A stretch of 64,000 bases of DNA from Streptomyces davaonensis JCM 4913 (GTDB lineage Bacteria > Actinomycetota > Actinomycetes > Streptomycetales > Streptomycetaceae): positions 8,908,326 through 8,972,325 of the forward strand of contig NC_020504.1 of the NCBI RefSeq assembly GCF_000349325.1, read 5' to 3'. This document shows positions 42,622 through 53,300 of the stretch, piece by piece. The notes under the pieces were generated by a model. It did no database searches. It worked only from the letters and a program-made list of their open reading frames with translations, and had not been told where the DNA came from. Made by a program: the position numbers and the translations under genes. Numbering within the stretch: the first letter of the stretch is position 1; every line of letters begins with the position of its first letter.

Positions 42622-43596
42622 ATGCAGGCTTCCGAATCAGCGTCCGCCATCGCCGTCGACGACCTCACCCGAACCTTCCGAGGCCCCCAGGGCGGGGTGA
42701 AGCGTGCGGTCGACGGTCTGTCGCTCCGTGTGGAGCGCGGCGAGATGGTCGGGCTGCTCGGGCCCAACGGAGCCGGCAAGACCAGCACCGTCAAGATCCT
42801 GATGACTGTACTGCTGCCGACCTCGGGGCGGGCCCGGGTCCTCGGGCACGACGTGGTGGCCGAGGCGCAGACCGTGCGCCGCCTCACCGGCGTCATCCTC
42901 GGCGGCGACCAGGGCCTGTACGCCCGTCTCTCGGCCCGGGACAACCTGCTCCTCTTCGCCGACCTGTACGGGCTGCCGTACCGGGAGCAGAAGCGGCGGG
43001 TGCCCGAACTCCTCGACATGGTCGGCCTGTCGGGGGAGGCGCGCAAACGCGTCGAGTCCTACTCCCGGGGCATGAAGCAGCGGCTGCACATCGCGCGCGG
43101 ACTGCTGCACGACCCGGACGTGGTCATCCTGGACGAGCCGAGCAACGGCATCGACCCGGTCGGCGCCCGCGAACTGCGCACCCTCGTCCGCGAACAGGTG
43201 CACCAGGGCCGGACCGTGCTGCTCACCACCCACTACATGTTCGAGGCCGACGAACTGTGCGACCGCGTGGTGGTGATGCGCGACGGCCGGAAGATCGCCG
43301 AGGGCACCCCCGAGTCCCTGAAGAAGCAGACCGACGGCCAGGTCGTGCTCACCGTGCACCTCAACGGCGCCGGAGAGGACGACGTGGCCCGGGTGCGCGC
43401 GCTGCCCGGCATCCAGTCGGTGAGCCTGTCCGACCGGGACGCCGGCCAGGTGCTCGACGTCCACAGCGGGCTGAAGACGGATGTGACCGCCGCCGTACTG
43501 GCCGAACTGCGCGGGGTGTCCGTCCTCCAGGTCTTCAAGCGCGAACCCACCCTGGAGGACGCCTACGTCTCCCTCATCTCGGGAGCGCCCCGGTGA
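42622..43596 (+). CDS. ABC exporter ATP-binding protein (DrrA type)
   Basis: 324 residues from ATG 42622, with AAGAGG upstream. Walker A LGPNGAGKTSTVK, signature YSRGMKQRLHIARGLL, Walker B DVVILDEPSNGIDP, and a C-terminal extension of ~100 residues, as in drug exporters of the DrrA family. It is coupled (GTGA) to two ABC-2 permease genes. It likely powers export of the cluster product or gives self-resistance. Confidence 0.92.
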   Translation: MQASESASAIAVDDLTRTFRGPQGGVKRAVDGLSLRVERGEMVGLLGPNGAGKTSTVKILMTVLLPTSGRARVLGHDVVAEAQTVRRLTGVILGGDQGLYARLSARDNLLLFADLYGLPYREQKRRVPELLDMVGLSGEARKRVESYSRGMKQRLHIARGLLHDPDVVILDEPSNGIDPVGARELRTLVREQVHQGRTVLLTTHYMFEADELCDRVVVMRDGRKIAEGTPESLKKQTDGQVVLTVHLNGAGEDDVARVRALPGIQSVSLSDRDAGQVLDVHSGLKTDVTAAVLAELRGVSVLQVFKREPTLEDAYVSLISGAPR

Positions 43597-44396
43597 CGGC
43601 GTCGCCGACGAACCCCGGCCCCCGCGCGACGGCCGGGTACCTGCTGCGCGCCTGGCGCCTCGAACTGCGCCAGCTCGTCCGCACCCGCCTCTACGTCTTC
43701 CTCGCCGTCTTCCTGCCGCTGATCTGCGCCTCGCTGGCCTTCTACATGCTCGACGGCTCCGAGCGCGACATCGCCCCCGTCTCGGTCGCGCTGAGCGCCG
43801 GACTCATGGGCATGTGGTCCTCCACCCTCCTCGGCTCCGGCAACGCCATCAACCGGCTGCGCTGGATGCAGGTCCTCGAACCGCTGGTCGCCAGCCCCCG
43901 CTCCACCTTCTTCATCACCCTGCCGTTCGCCCTCGCCACCGCCACCCTCGGCGTGTACGGTCTGGCGGCCACCCTCGCGTGGAGCGCCCTGCTGTTCGAC
44001 ATGCCCCTGCACCTGGCCGACCCGGCGCTGTTCCTGCTGGCACTGCCCGCCACCGTGCTCGCGCTCGGCATGCTCGGCCTGCTGCTCTCCTCCGCGTTCA
44101 TCCTGTACCCGACCGCCCAGTCGCTGGCCAACTTCTTCGAGTACCCGGTGTGGATGCTCAGCGGCATGCTCGCCCCGATCTCCACTCTCCCCGAGCCCGT
44201 CCGGGTCATCTCCTGGTGCCTGTCGCCCACTTGGGGAGTCAAGGCCCTGGAGGGCGCGGCGCTCGGCACCTCCGGGGCGGCCCGCGCGGCCGGCATGTGC
44301 GTGCTGCTCTCCGCCGTCTACGGCGCCCTCACCCTGCTGTTGCAGAGGAGGTTCGAGTGGATGGCACGCTCCAGCGGCACGCTGGCCCTTCAGTGA
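43593..44396 (+). CDS. ABC-2 type permease 1
   Basis: 267 residues from GTG 43593, overlapping the ATPase stop. Six hydrophobic segments are spread over the length, with the ABC-2 segment YPVWMLSGMLAPISTLPEPVRVISWCLSPTWG in the last third. It pairs with the ATPase and the next permease as a heteromeric drug exporter. Confidence 0.88.
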   Translation: MTASPTNPGPRATAGYLLRAWRLELRQLVRTRLYVFLAVFLPLICASLAFYMLDGSERDIAPVSVALSAGLMGMWSSTLLGSGNAINRLRWMQVLEPLVASPRSTFFITLPFALATATLGVYGLAATLAWSALLFDMPLHLADPALFLLALPATVLALGMLGLLLSSAFILYPTAQSLANFFEYPVWMLSGMLAPISTLPEPVRVISWCLSPTWGVKALEGAALGTSGAARAAGMCVLLSAVYGALTLLLQRRFEWMARSSGTLALQ

Positions 44397-45169
44397 CCCT
44401 CCGGCTCTTCCTCGTCGCGGGCTGGCGCTCCCACCTCGCCCTCTTCCGATGGCTGCGGCCCTCCGCCTTCATCCCGACCGTCATCGGCGTACCTGTGGTG
44501 CAACTGATCTGGTTCGCCCACCTCGGCCGCTACCTGGGCACCCACCCGGTCGCCTACTACGTCGTGGGCAACGCGCTCATCTCCTGTGCGATGGCGGGCC
44601 TGTTCGCGCCATCGATGTCGATCCAGGGCGAACGCCACAGCGGCACGCTGAACGCGCTGCTGGCCAGCCCGGCCAACCGCGCCGTCATGTTCAGCGGCCG
44701 GATCGTCCCGGCCGTCCTGATCGGCGCCTTCACCTCAACGCTCATGCTCGCCTTCGGCGTGGCCCTCGGCTGGGTGGTCATCCCCGCCGCCGCCCTGCCC
44801 GGCCTGACCGCCGCCGTCCTGGTCACCGCCCTGTCGTGCAGCGCCTGCGGACTGGTCATCGGCGCGATCGGGCTGCGCACCCGCGAGGCGACCTTCGTCT
44901 CCAACGTGGTGCTGTACGCCCTGCTCCTGCTCTGCGGGGTGAACATCCCCCTCGACCGGCTGCCCGACCGGCTCGCCCTCATCGGCCACGCGATGCCCAT
45001 GACCCAGGGCATCGAGGCGGCCCGCCGGGCCCTCGCGGAACAGAGCGGGGTGGCGGGCCTGCTCGGCTGGGAGCTGTCCAAGGCCGCCGTCTACATCCTG
45101 CTGGGCCTGCTCCTGCTCCGGGTCCTGGAACGGATGAGCCGGGCCTCCGCCACCCTCGACGACGTATGA
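44393..45169 (+). CDS. ABC-2 type permease 2
   Basis: 258 residues from GTG 44393, overlapping the previous stop. It has six hydrophobic segments and the ABC-2 region (LLLLCGVNIPLDRLPDRLALIGHAMPMTQGIEAAR). It is distinct from permease 1, so the exporter is probably a heterodimer in the membrane. The free condensation domain gene starts 11 bp after its stop. Confidence 0.88.
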   Translation: MTLRLFLVAGWRSHLALFRWLRPSAFIPTVIGVPVVQLIWFAHLGRYLGTHPVAYYVVGNALISCAMAGLFAPSMSIQGERHSGTLNALLASPANRAVMFSGRIVPAVLIGAFTSTLMLAFGVALGWVVIPAAALPGLTAAVLVTALSCSACGLVIGAIGLRTREATFVSNVVLYALLLLCGVNIPLDRLPDRLALIGHAMPMTQGIEAARRALAEQSGVAGLLGWELSKAAVYILLGLLLLRVLERMSRASATLDDV

Positions 45170-45179
45170 GGAAAGGGAC

Positions 45180-46523
45180 ATGACCACCACGTCGGCTGTC
45201 GACCGCGCCCCTCTGACGTACGGCCAGCTCTCGGTCCGGCGGGTCATGACCGACTGGCCGCTCGACCGTTGGCCCGAGACCTATCTGAGCACCGTGATTC
45301 CCGTGCCGCCCGACTGCACGCACACCCAGGTGACGGCGGTGCTGCACACCCTGTGCGCCCGCCACGAGTCACTGCGCACCCGGTTCGTCGACCAGGAACA
45401 GTACGTGATGCCGGTCCCGGACCGGGTGGACGTGGCGGTCGTCGAGCGGCCCGGCGCCGGCCGGGCCGAGGCCGAAGCGGCGGGCCGGGAGCGGGCGAGC
45501 CGACCCATCGACCGGGAGCGGGAGTTCGCCCGCCGCTTCACCGTGGTCACCGACGGTGGGCGTCCGGCATACGCGGTCATCGTCGTCGACCACATCGTCG
45601 CCGACGGCTACGGCCTGGCCCGGCTGCGCACCGAGGCTGCCGCGTTGATGGGAGCCGAGGACCCGGACGGCAAGCGACTGCTCGACGAAACACCGGCTCA
45701 GCCAAGGGACTTGGCCCGCCATCAACGCTCCGCCGCCCAGCGCCCCCGCCGCGAGGCGGCCCTCGGCTACTGGCGCGACCTGCTGCGCACCCTGCCGGAA
45801 GGGCTGTTCCCGGTGTCGGACGAGGCCGGTCACCACCCCGGCCGCATCGAGGCCGTCCTCCACTCGCCCGGCGCCCGTTCCGCCCTCGGTACGGCGGCTC
45901 ACCGGCTGGGCGTACCGCCCCAGGCCGTCCTCCTCGCCCTCACCTCCCTCGCCACGGCGGCCGTGACCGGAACCGAACGGGTCGTCCACACCCTCCAGTC
46001 GAGCAACCGCTTCACCACACCCTGGCGCACCATCGTCAGCTCCATGAACCAGTACGTGCCCCTGCCGCTGGAACCCGGCGCCGCCCCCTTCGAGCGGTAC
46101 GCCCGGCGCGTCCACGGCGCCGCCCTGAAGGCGTACCGCTGCGGCACGTACGACCTCGACGCGGTGACCGAACTCGTCCGCGCCGAACGGGGGATCGCGC
46201 TCGGCTTCGACCACTTCTTCAACTTCATGGCCCATGACGTCCCCACTGATGCGCAGGACGCCTGCGGGCCTCGCCGCATAGAGGCGACCACCCCGTACCG
46301 CCAGATCGGCCCGCGCCTGGACGTCAAGGTCCGCGGCGGCCCCGACATGCCACTCGTCGTGCGTGCCGACCCCGGACTCCTTCCGCAGCCGGGCCTGCAC
46401 GCGCTGCTCGCCTGGTACGACGACGAACTGCACCGCCTGGCGGCCGACGGCCCGAAAGCCACCACGACCGACGAGCTGCTCGGCCGCTGCCGGTCCACGC
46501 TCCCGTCCGAGGCCCGATCATGA
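45180..46523 (+). CDS. Stand-alone condensation-domain protein
   Basis: 447 residues from ATG 45180, with GAGGAAAGGG upstream. It has a chloramphenicol-acetyltransferase-like NRPS C-domain fold. The catalytic motif is VDHIVADG near residue 138 (HHxxxDG with D for the first H; the second, catalytic His is kept). Late motifs are weak, so it belongs with free-standing or starter-type C domains rather than module-embedded ones. It could join the ACP-bound acyl group to an aminoacyl-T domain or load an ester. It overlaps the following NRPS gene (ATGA). Confidence 0.85.
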   Translation: MTTTSAVDRAPLTYGQLSVRRVMTDWPLDRWPETYLSTVIPVPPDCTHTQVTAVLHTLCARHESLRTRFVDQEQYVMPVPDRVDVAVVERPGAGRAEAEAAGRERASRPIDREREFARRFTVVTDGGRPAYAVIVVDHIVADGYGLARLRTEAAALMGAEDPDGKRLLDETPAQPRDLARHQRSAAQRPRREAALGYWRDLLRTLPEGLFPVSDEAGHHPGRIEAVLHSPGARSALGTAAHRLGVPPQAVLLALTSLATAAVTGTERVVHTLQSSNRFTTPWRTIVSSMNQYVPLPLEPGAAPFERYARRVHGAALKAYRCGTYDLDAVTELVRAERGIALGFDHFFNFMAHDVPTDAQDACGPRRIEATTPYRQIGPRLDVKVRGGPDMPLVVRADPGLLPQPGLHALLAWYDDELHRLAADGPKATTTDELLGRCRSTLPSEARS

Positions 46524-49500
46524 CGGCGCTGCCCCTGTCCCACGCCCAACGCCGTCTGTGGTTCCTGGAGCATATGGGCCCCGGGGGAGCGGCCTACCAC
46601 CTGGCGACGGCCGTACGGCTGACCGGACCCGTCAGCGTGCGCGCACTCGGCGCGGCACTCGCGGACGTGGTGGAACGGCACGAGCCGCTGCGCACGGTGT
46701 ACAGCGACGAGCCACGCCAGATCATCCTCGAACCGGCCCTCGCCCGCCCCGAGTTGACGGTCACCACCGTCTCCGCGGACGAGTTGGACGATGCCGTGCG
46801 GGCCGCGACCTCGGCACCCTTCCGGATCGACGAACGGCCGCCGTTCCGGGCCGCGCTGTTCCGGACCGGCCCGGAGGATCACCTGCTCGTCCTGACGGCG
46901 CATCACATAGCCGTCGACGGCTGGTCGATCCCCCTCCTCATACGTGACCTCGGCACGGCCTACCGCGCACGCGCCGCCGGCCTGCCCGGCCCGGACTGGC
47001 CCGAACTCCCCGTGCGCTACAGCGACTACACCCTCTGGCAGCGCGAGCTGCTGGGCGACCCGACCGATCCGCGGAGCCTGCGGACCCGCCAGACGGAGTA
47101 CTGGACCCGCGTCCTCGCCGACCTCCCGGACACCCCCGCGCTGCCCACCGACCGGCCACGTCCCGCGACCGCCCGCCACCACGGCGCCCGAGCGCCCCTG
47201 ACCTGCGACCCGGAGCGCTACCGGGACCTGGTCCGACTCGCCCACGAACACCGCTGCACCTCCTTCATGGCGGTGCACGCCCTCCTCGCCGTGCTGCTCG
47301 GCCGACTCGGAGCGGACGACGACAGCGTGCTCGGCGCGGCGGTCTCCGGGCGCACCGAGGAACCCATGGCCGACCTGGTCGGCTTCTTCGTCAACACCCT
47401 GGTCCTGCGCACCGACCTCTCCGGCGACCCGACCTTCCGCCAGGTGCTCGACCGGGTCCGCCAGGTCGACCTGGACGCCTACGCCCACCAGGACCTGCCC
47501 TTCGACCTCCTCGTCGAGGCCCTCAACCCCAGCCGCTCCCTCGCCCACCACCCGCTGTTCCAGGTCCTGCTCGCCTTCGAGAGCCATGAGGCCGCGCAGC
47601 TCGACTTCGGCGCTCTGCGAGCCGAACGGCACCCGGTGGACGGACCGCCCGCGGCCAAGGTGGACCTCACATTCCAGCTCACGGAGGACAGCGGGCTCAC
47701 CGGCTACCTCGAATACGACACCGACCTCTTCGAACCGGACACGGCCGAGGCGATCCCGGCCCGGCTGAACCTCCTGCTCGACGCCGTCGTCGCCGATCCG
47801 GACCGCCCGGTCGCGGACATCGACCTGCGCACACCGGACGAGCGCGAGCTGATCGCCGCAGGACGACCCGACGACCGCGGTCCGGTCACCACCCTCCCGC
47901 AGTCGCTCGCCGACCAGGCCGCCCGCACCCCGGACGCGCCCGCCGTCGTATGCGGCGCCACGACGCTGACCTACGCCGACCTCCACGCGCGAGCGGACGA
48001 ACTCGCAGCGCGCCTGGCCGAGACGGGCGCGGCCCCCGGCGGCATCGTCGCGGTCGCCATGCCCCGCTCCCTCGACTTCGTCATCGCGATCCTCGCCGTC
48101 CTCAAGTCGGGCTGCGCCTACCTCCCCGTGGACCCCGAACTGCCCACCGCGCGCGTGGAGGACATGCTGGCCGAAACGAGGCCCGTGTGCGTGCTGACCG
48201 AGAAGGGCATCCGCGTGGGGGCCCCAGGCAGGCCCGGCGCTTCCGCCGGTCCGCCGCTCCCCGAGCACCCCGCGTACGTCATCCACACCTCCGGATCCAC
48301 CGGGCGCCCCAAGGGAGTTGTCGTTCCGCACGCCGCGATCGACAACCGGTTGAGGTGGATGCAGGACGAGTACCCCCTCCAGGCGGGCGACCGCGTCCTG
48401 CACAAGACGCCCGCCGGATTCGACGTATCGGTGTGGGAGCTGTTCTGGCCCCTGCGCGAGGGCGCCGTCATGGTCGTGGCCGGACCCGACGAGCATCGCG
48501 ACCCGGCGCGACTCGCCCGCACGATCCGCGAACAGGGCGTGACGATCGCCCACTTCGTGCCGTCGATGCTCGACCTGTTCCTCGGCGAGCCGGAGGCGGC
48601 CGACTGCACCGGACTGCGGCGGGTGTTCGCCAGCGGAGAGGCACTGCCCACGGAAACCGCCCGTCGGTTCCACGAGACGCTGCCCGAGGTCTCGCTGGTG
48701 AACCTGTACGGGCCCACCGAGGCGGCCGTGGACGTCACCCACCAGCCCTACGACCCCGCCGACGACGGACCCGTGCCGATCGGACTGCCCGTCGCCCGCA
48801 CCCGGACGTACGTGCTGGACAAGGCCCTGCGCCCCTGTCCGCCCGGTGTCCCGGGGGAGCTGTACCTCGCCGGCGCCCAGCTCGCCGACGGCTATCTGCG
48901 CCGCCCGGCCCTGTCCGCCACCCGCTTCGTCGCCGATCCGTACGGCCCGCCCGGCTCCCGCATGTACCGCACCGGCGACATCGTCCGCCAACGGCGCGAC
49001 GGCGTGCTCTTGTACCTGGGCCGCACGGACCAGCAGGTCAAACTCCACGGGCGGCGGCTGGAGCTGGGCGAGATCGAGAGCCTGCTGCGGGCCGACGGCA
49101 GCGTGGGCAACTGCTGTGCCGTCCTGCACGCGGCCGAACAGCGACTGATCGCGTACGTCACCCCGGGAGCGCAGGCACCGCCCGATCCCGCGCGGCTGCG
49201 CGCCAGGCTGGCCGAGCGGCTGCCCGCGGCGGCGGTACCGAACGCCATCGTCGTGCTCGACCGCCTGCCCCTGACCCCGAACGGCAAGCTCGACCGCGCG
49301 GCACTGCCGCTCCCCGCACCGCCGACGCGCTCGACGGACCCGGACAACGCACCCCGGACGCCTCAGGAGAAGGCCGTCGCCCGTGCCTTCGCCGCCGTCC
49401 TCGGCCTGCCAGAACCGGACCGGGACACCGACTTCTTCGGCAGCGGCGGGCACTCCCTGCTCGCGGTGCGGCTCGCACGCAGGCTGCGTGAGGAGTTCGG

Positions 49501-50329
49501 CACGGATGTTCCGGTGCAGGCCGTGTTCCGGTGGCCCACGGTGGCGGGGCTGGCCCGCAACCTCGCCGACGCCTCCTCCGACGGGACCGAGCCACTGCTG
49601 ACCCTCCGGTCCGGGGGCGAGGGCGCTCCGCTGTTCTTCGTCCACCCGGGTACCGGTCTGAGCTGGTGCTATCACCGGCTCCTGGAGCACGTGGACACGG
49701 ACCGCCCGGCCTACGCGCTTCAGGCGCCCGGACTGTCAGGGCGGGAACTCCCCACGGGCGTCGAGGAGATGGCGGACGACTACCTTCGCCGCATCCGGCA
49801 GATCCAGCCCGAGGGCCCCTACCACCTCCTCGGCTGGTCCCTCGGCGGCCGGATCGCCCACGCCATGGCGGTGCGACTGCGGCAGTCCGGCGAGCAGGTC
49901 GGTCTCCTCGCGCTCTTCGACAGCCACCCCACGAGCGACGACCCGGCCGACGATGACGAACTCACCCGTCAGGCCCTCGCGAACCTGTGCGATGGCCACG
50001 ACGACGTCGGCTTCGCGGAGATCCGTGCCCGCGTCCCCCTCCTGACCGACGCGGAACCCGACCGCATACGGGCTGTCCTCCAGGTCGGCGTCACCCACCT
50101 GCGCCTGGCCCAGGACTTCGTCCCGGACTGCTACGACGGCGACCTCGTCCTGCTGACGGCCCGCGGGGCCGAACCGCCGGACCTCGGCTGGAGCCGGTTC
50201 GTCACCGGCCGCGTGACCGTCGTGCCCGTCGACTGCGGCCACTACGACATGTTCACCACGGCCGTCGAGCGGACCGGTCGGCTGCTGGACCCGTTCCTGG
50301 CCGTCCCCGCACCGGAGGAGCTCTCGTGA
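46520..50329 (+). CDS. NRPS C-A-T-TE, predicted Ser module with terminal thioesterase
   Basis: 1269 residues from ATG 46520. Order: C domain (~1-430, HHIAVDG ~127-133), A domain (~455-930, [11 protein letters not shown] ~590, YRTGDIV), T domain (SGGHSLLAV ~975) and type I thioesterase ([13 protein letters not shown] ~1105, late catalytic His in CGHYDMF). Specificity residues D-V-W-H-F-S-L-V-D match serine. The TE makes this the chain-releasing protein, although another NRPS gene follows it, so gene order and assembly order differ. It overlaps the downstream NRPS (GTGA). Confidence 0.92.
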   Translation: MTALPLSHAQRRLWFLEHMGPGGAAYHLATAVRLTGPVSVRALGAALADVVERHEPLRTVYSDEPRQIILEPALARPELTVTTVSADELDDAVRAATSAPFRIDERPPFRAALFRTGPEDHLLVLTAHHIAVDGWSIPLLIRDLGTAYRARAAGLPGPDWPELPVRYSDYTLWQRELLGDPTDPRSLRTRQTEYWTRVLADLPDTPALPTDRPRPATARHHGARAPLTCDPERYRDLVRLAHEHRCTSFMAVHALLAVLLGRLGADDDSVLGAAVSGRTEEPMADLVGFFVNTLVLRTDLSGDPTFRQVLDRVRQVDLDAYAHQDLPFDLLVEALNPSRSLAHHPLFQVLLAFESHEAAQLDFGALRAERHPVDGPPAAKVDLTFQLTEDSGLTGYLEYDTDLFEPDTAEAIPARLNLLLDAVVADPDRPVADIDLRTPDERELIAAGRPDDRGPVTTLPQSLADQAARTPDAPAVVCGATTLTYADLHARADELAARLAETGAAPGGIVAVAMPRSLDFVIAILAVLKSGCAYLPVDPELPTARVEDMLAETRPVCVLTEKGIRVGAPGRPGASAGPPLPEHPAYVIHTSGSTGRPKGVVVPHAAIDNRLRWMQDEYPLQAGDRVLHKTPAGFDVSVWELFWPLREGAVMVVAGPDEHRDPARLARTIREQGVTIAHFVPSMLDLFLGEPEAADCTGLRRVFASGEALPTETARRFHETLPEVSLVNLYGPTEAAVDVTHQPYDPADDGPVPIGLPVARTRTYVLDKALRPCPPGVPGELYLAGAQLADGYLRRPALSATRFVADPYGPPGSRMYRTGDIVRQRRDGVLLYLGRTDQQVKLHGRRLELGEIESLLRADGSVGNCCAVLHAAEQRLIAYVTPGAQAPPDPARLRARLAERLPAAAVPNAIVVLDRLPLTPNGKLDRAALPLPAPPTRSTDPDNAPRTPQEKAVARAFAAVLGLPEPDRDTDFFGSGGHSLLAVRLARRLREEFGTDVPVQAVFRWPTVAGLARNLADASSDGTEPLLTLRSGGEGAPLFFVHPGTGLSWCYHRLLEHVDTDRPAYALQAPGLSGRELPTGVEEMADDYLRRIRQIQPEGPYHLLGWSLGGRIAHAMAVRLRQSGEQVGLLALFDSHPTSDDPADDDELTRQALANLCDGHDDVGFAEIRARVPLLTDAEPDRIRAVLQVGVTHLRLAQDFVPDCYDGDLVLLTARGAEPPDLGWSRFVTGRVTVVPVDCGHYDMFTTAVERTGRLLDPFLAVPAPEELS

Positions 50330-53300
50330 CCGCCGTACCGCACTTCGTGCAGCTCTGCGAGGAACAGGCCACGCGCACTCCGCACGCCATCGCCCTCCAG
50401 TGCGGTGAGGAGACCCTGACCCACACCGAACTCCACGCCCACGCCGACGACCTGGCCCGACGGCTGCGACAGCAAGGCGTGGGCCCCGAAAACCTGGTGG
50501 CCGTCTCCTTACGGCGTTCGCCTCAACTGGTCGTGGCCCTCCTGGCGGTGGCCAAGACAGGCGCCGCCTATCTGCCGCTCGACCCCGACCACCCGGCACC
50601 GCGCACCGCCCGCATCCTCGAAGACGCGGCCCCGGCCGTGCTGCTGACCGAGTCCAGCGTCCGCAACCCCGAGCAAGCCGTGCCCTGCGACCCCACTCCG
50701 GCCGTCCACGCCGACAACACCGCATACGTCATCCACACCTCCGGCTCCACCGGCCAACCCAAGGGCGTGGCGGTCACCTTCGGCAACATCACCCACCTGC
50801 TGCGCACCTTCGCCGAGCGCCTGAAGCCGACCCCACAGGACCGACTGCTCGCCGTCACCACGGTCGCCTTCGACATCGCCGCCCTGGAGATCTTCCTCCC
50901 GCTGATGACCGGCGCCCGCCTGATCCTGGCCACCGACGCCGAACACCGAGACCCCGTACACCTGTCCCGAGCCGTCGCCCGACACGGCATCACCCTGCTC
51001 CAGGCCACCCCGGCGCTCTGGCAGTCCCTGCTGGACGCCGGTCCCGTGGATCTGTCCGGAGTGCGCGCCCTCGTCGGCGGCGAGGCCCTCCACAGCGGCC
51101 TCGCCCGCGAACTGCACGCCCGCACCCGCGAGGTGACCAATGTCTACGGCCCCACCGAGACGACCGTCTGGTCCACCGCGGCGACCCTCGACCGAGAGGA
51201 CCGCCTGAACCGCCCGCCCATCGGTGCGCCCCTGGGCGACACCCGACTGTACGTGCTGGACGGGCGGCTGCGTCCCGTTCCGCTCGGCGTGTGGGGGGAG
51301 TTGTATGTCGCCGGGGCCGGAGTCGCGCGTGGGTACCGGGGGCGCGGGGATCTGACAGCGTGCCGGTTCCTGGCCGATCCGTTCGGGGGCGGCGGGCGGA
51401 TGTACCGGACGGGCGACGTCGTGCGCTGGGCCGCGGACGGCGGTCTGGAGTACTCCGGGCGCTCGGACTTCCAGGTGAAAGTGCGGGGATTCCGGGTCGA
51501 GTTGGGCGAGGTCGAGGCGGTTGCGGGCACGGTCGAGGGGGTCGGCCAAGCGGTGGCGACGGTCCGCGGGGGCGGGCGGCTGGTGGCGTACGTGGCGCCC
51601 CTGCCGGGCCGCCGGGTCACTGGTGCCGCCGTACGGCAGGCGGTGGCGGAGGTGTTGCCGGACTACATGGTGCCGTCGGCGGTCGTGGTGCTGGACGACG
51701 GGCTTCCGCTCACGGCCAACGGGAAGGTCGACCGGGTCCGTCTGCCGGAACCCGACTACGGGGCCGGGGCGTCCGGCGGCACCCCGGCCGATGATCGGGA
51801 GGCGGCCCTGTGCCGCCTGTTCGGCGCGGTGCTCGGCGTCGAAGGCGTCGGCCCCGGGGACGGGTTCTTCGACCTGGGCGGGCACTCCCTGCTCGCCGTA
51901 CGCCTGACGGCCCGGATCCGTGCCGAACTGGACCGCGAGGTGTCCGTACGGGACGTCTTCGACCACCCGACGGCCCGCAAACTCGCTGGATGCCTGGACC
52001 GCCCTGCCGCCCCACGCCCCGCCCTGCTCCCCGTACCGCGCCCCTCGCGGCTGCCGCTCTCCCACGCCCAGCGCCGACTGTGGTTCCTGGGCCGCCTGGA
52101 AGGCCCGACGGCCACCTACAACATGCCCCTCGCCCTCCACCTGCGCGGCCCGCTCGACCCCGAGGCCCTGCACGCCGCCCTGGCCGACGTGGTGGCCCGG
52201 CACGAGGCGCTGCGGACCGTCTTCCCGGAGACCGACGGAGAACCGAGGCAGGAGATCGTCGACACCCGCCCGGAACTTCGAGTCGTCGGCCCCGGCGCGA
52301 CTGACGACTTCCTGCACCGAGGCTTCGACCTGGCCGCCGAACCCCCTTTCCGCGCCCGTCTGTTACGCCTCGCCCCGCAAGACCACGTCCTCCAACTCGT
52401 CGTCCATCACATCGCCTGCGACGGCTGGTCCCTGGCCCCCCTCGCCCGCGACATCCTCACCGCCTACGACACCCGAGGCCCAGCCGCCGCACCTCTCCCG
52501 GTCCAGTACGCCGACTACACCCTCTGGCAGCACCGCCTTCTCGGCGACCCGAAGGACCCCGAGTCCCGGTATGCCCGCCAACTGGCTTACTGGCGAACGG
52601 CGTTGCACGGGCTCCCCGAGCAACTGGAGCTCCCCTTCGACCACCCCCGCCCGCCGCGCGCCTCGTACCGCGGCGCGGCCACCGGGCTGACCATCGACGC
52701 CCCGAAGCACCGCGCCCTGCACCGACTGGCCAGGGTGTCCGGCGCCACCGTCTTCATGGCCGTACGGGCCCTGATCGCCGCCCTCCTCACCCGCCTCGGC
52801 GCCGGCACCGACATTCCCCTGGGCGTCCCCGTGGCCGGCCGCACGGACCCGGCGCTGGACGACCTGGTGGGCTTCTTCGTCAACACGCTGGTGCTGCGCA
52901 CCGACACCTCGGGCGACCCGACCTTCCGGGAGCTGCTGGCCCGCGTCCGCCACACCGACCTCGACGCTCTGGCCCATCAGGACCTGCCCTTCGAGTGCCT
53001 CGTCGAGCACCTGGCGCCGCCGCGCTCGACGGCCCGGCACCCGCTCTTCCAGGTGCTGGTGGTGAGCCAGAACAACGACCGGCCGCGGTTCCGGCTGCCC
53101 GGCCTGGACATCGAGGCCGAGGAACCCCCGCTGGGCGTCGCCAAGTTCGACCTCTCCTTCAGCCTCGACGAGCGGCACACCCCCGACGCGGAACCCGACG
53201 GCATCGAGATCACCGTCGAGTACGCCACCGACCTCTTCGACGCGGCCACGGTCGACCGGATGAACGGGAGTCTGCGGCGCCTGCTGGACGCGGTCCTCGC

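Noticed and set aside
45899..49690. Long minus-strand open frame of about 1260 codons opposite the C-A-T-TE NRPS, and many similar long antisense frames
   Set aside because: They lack family motifs and ribosome binding sites and arise from the strong third-position GC bias; the plus-strand genes have full domain motifs.
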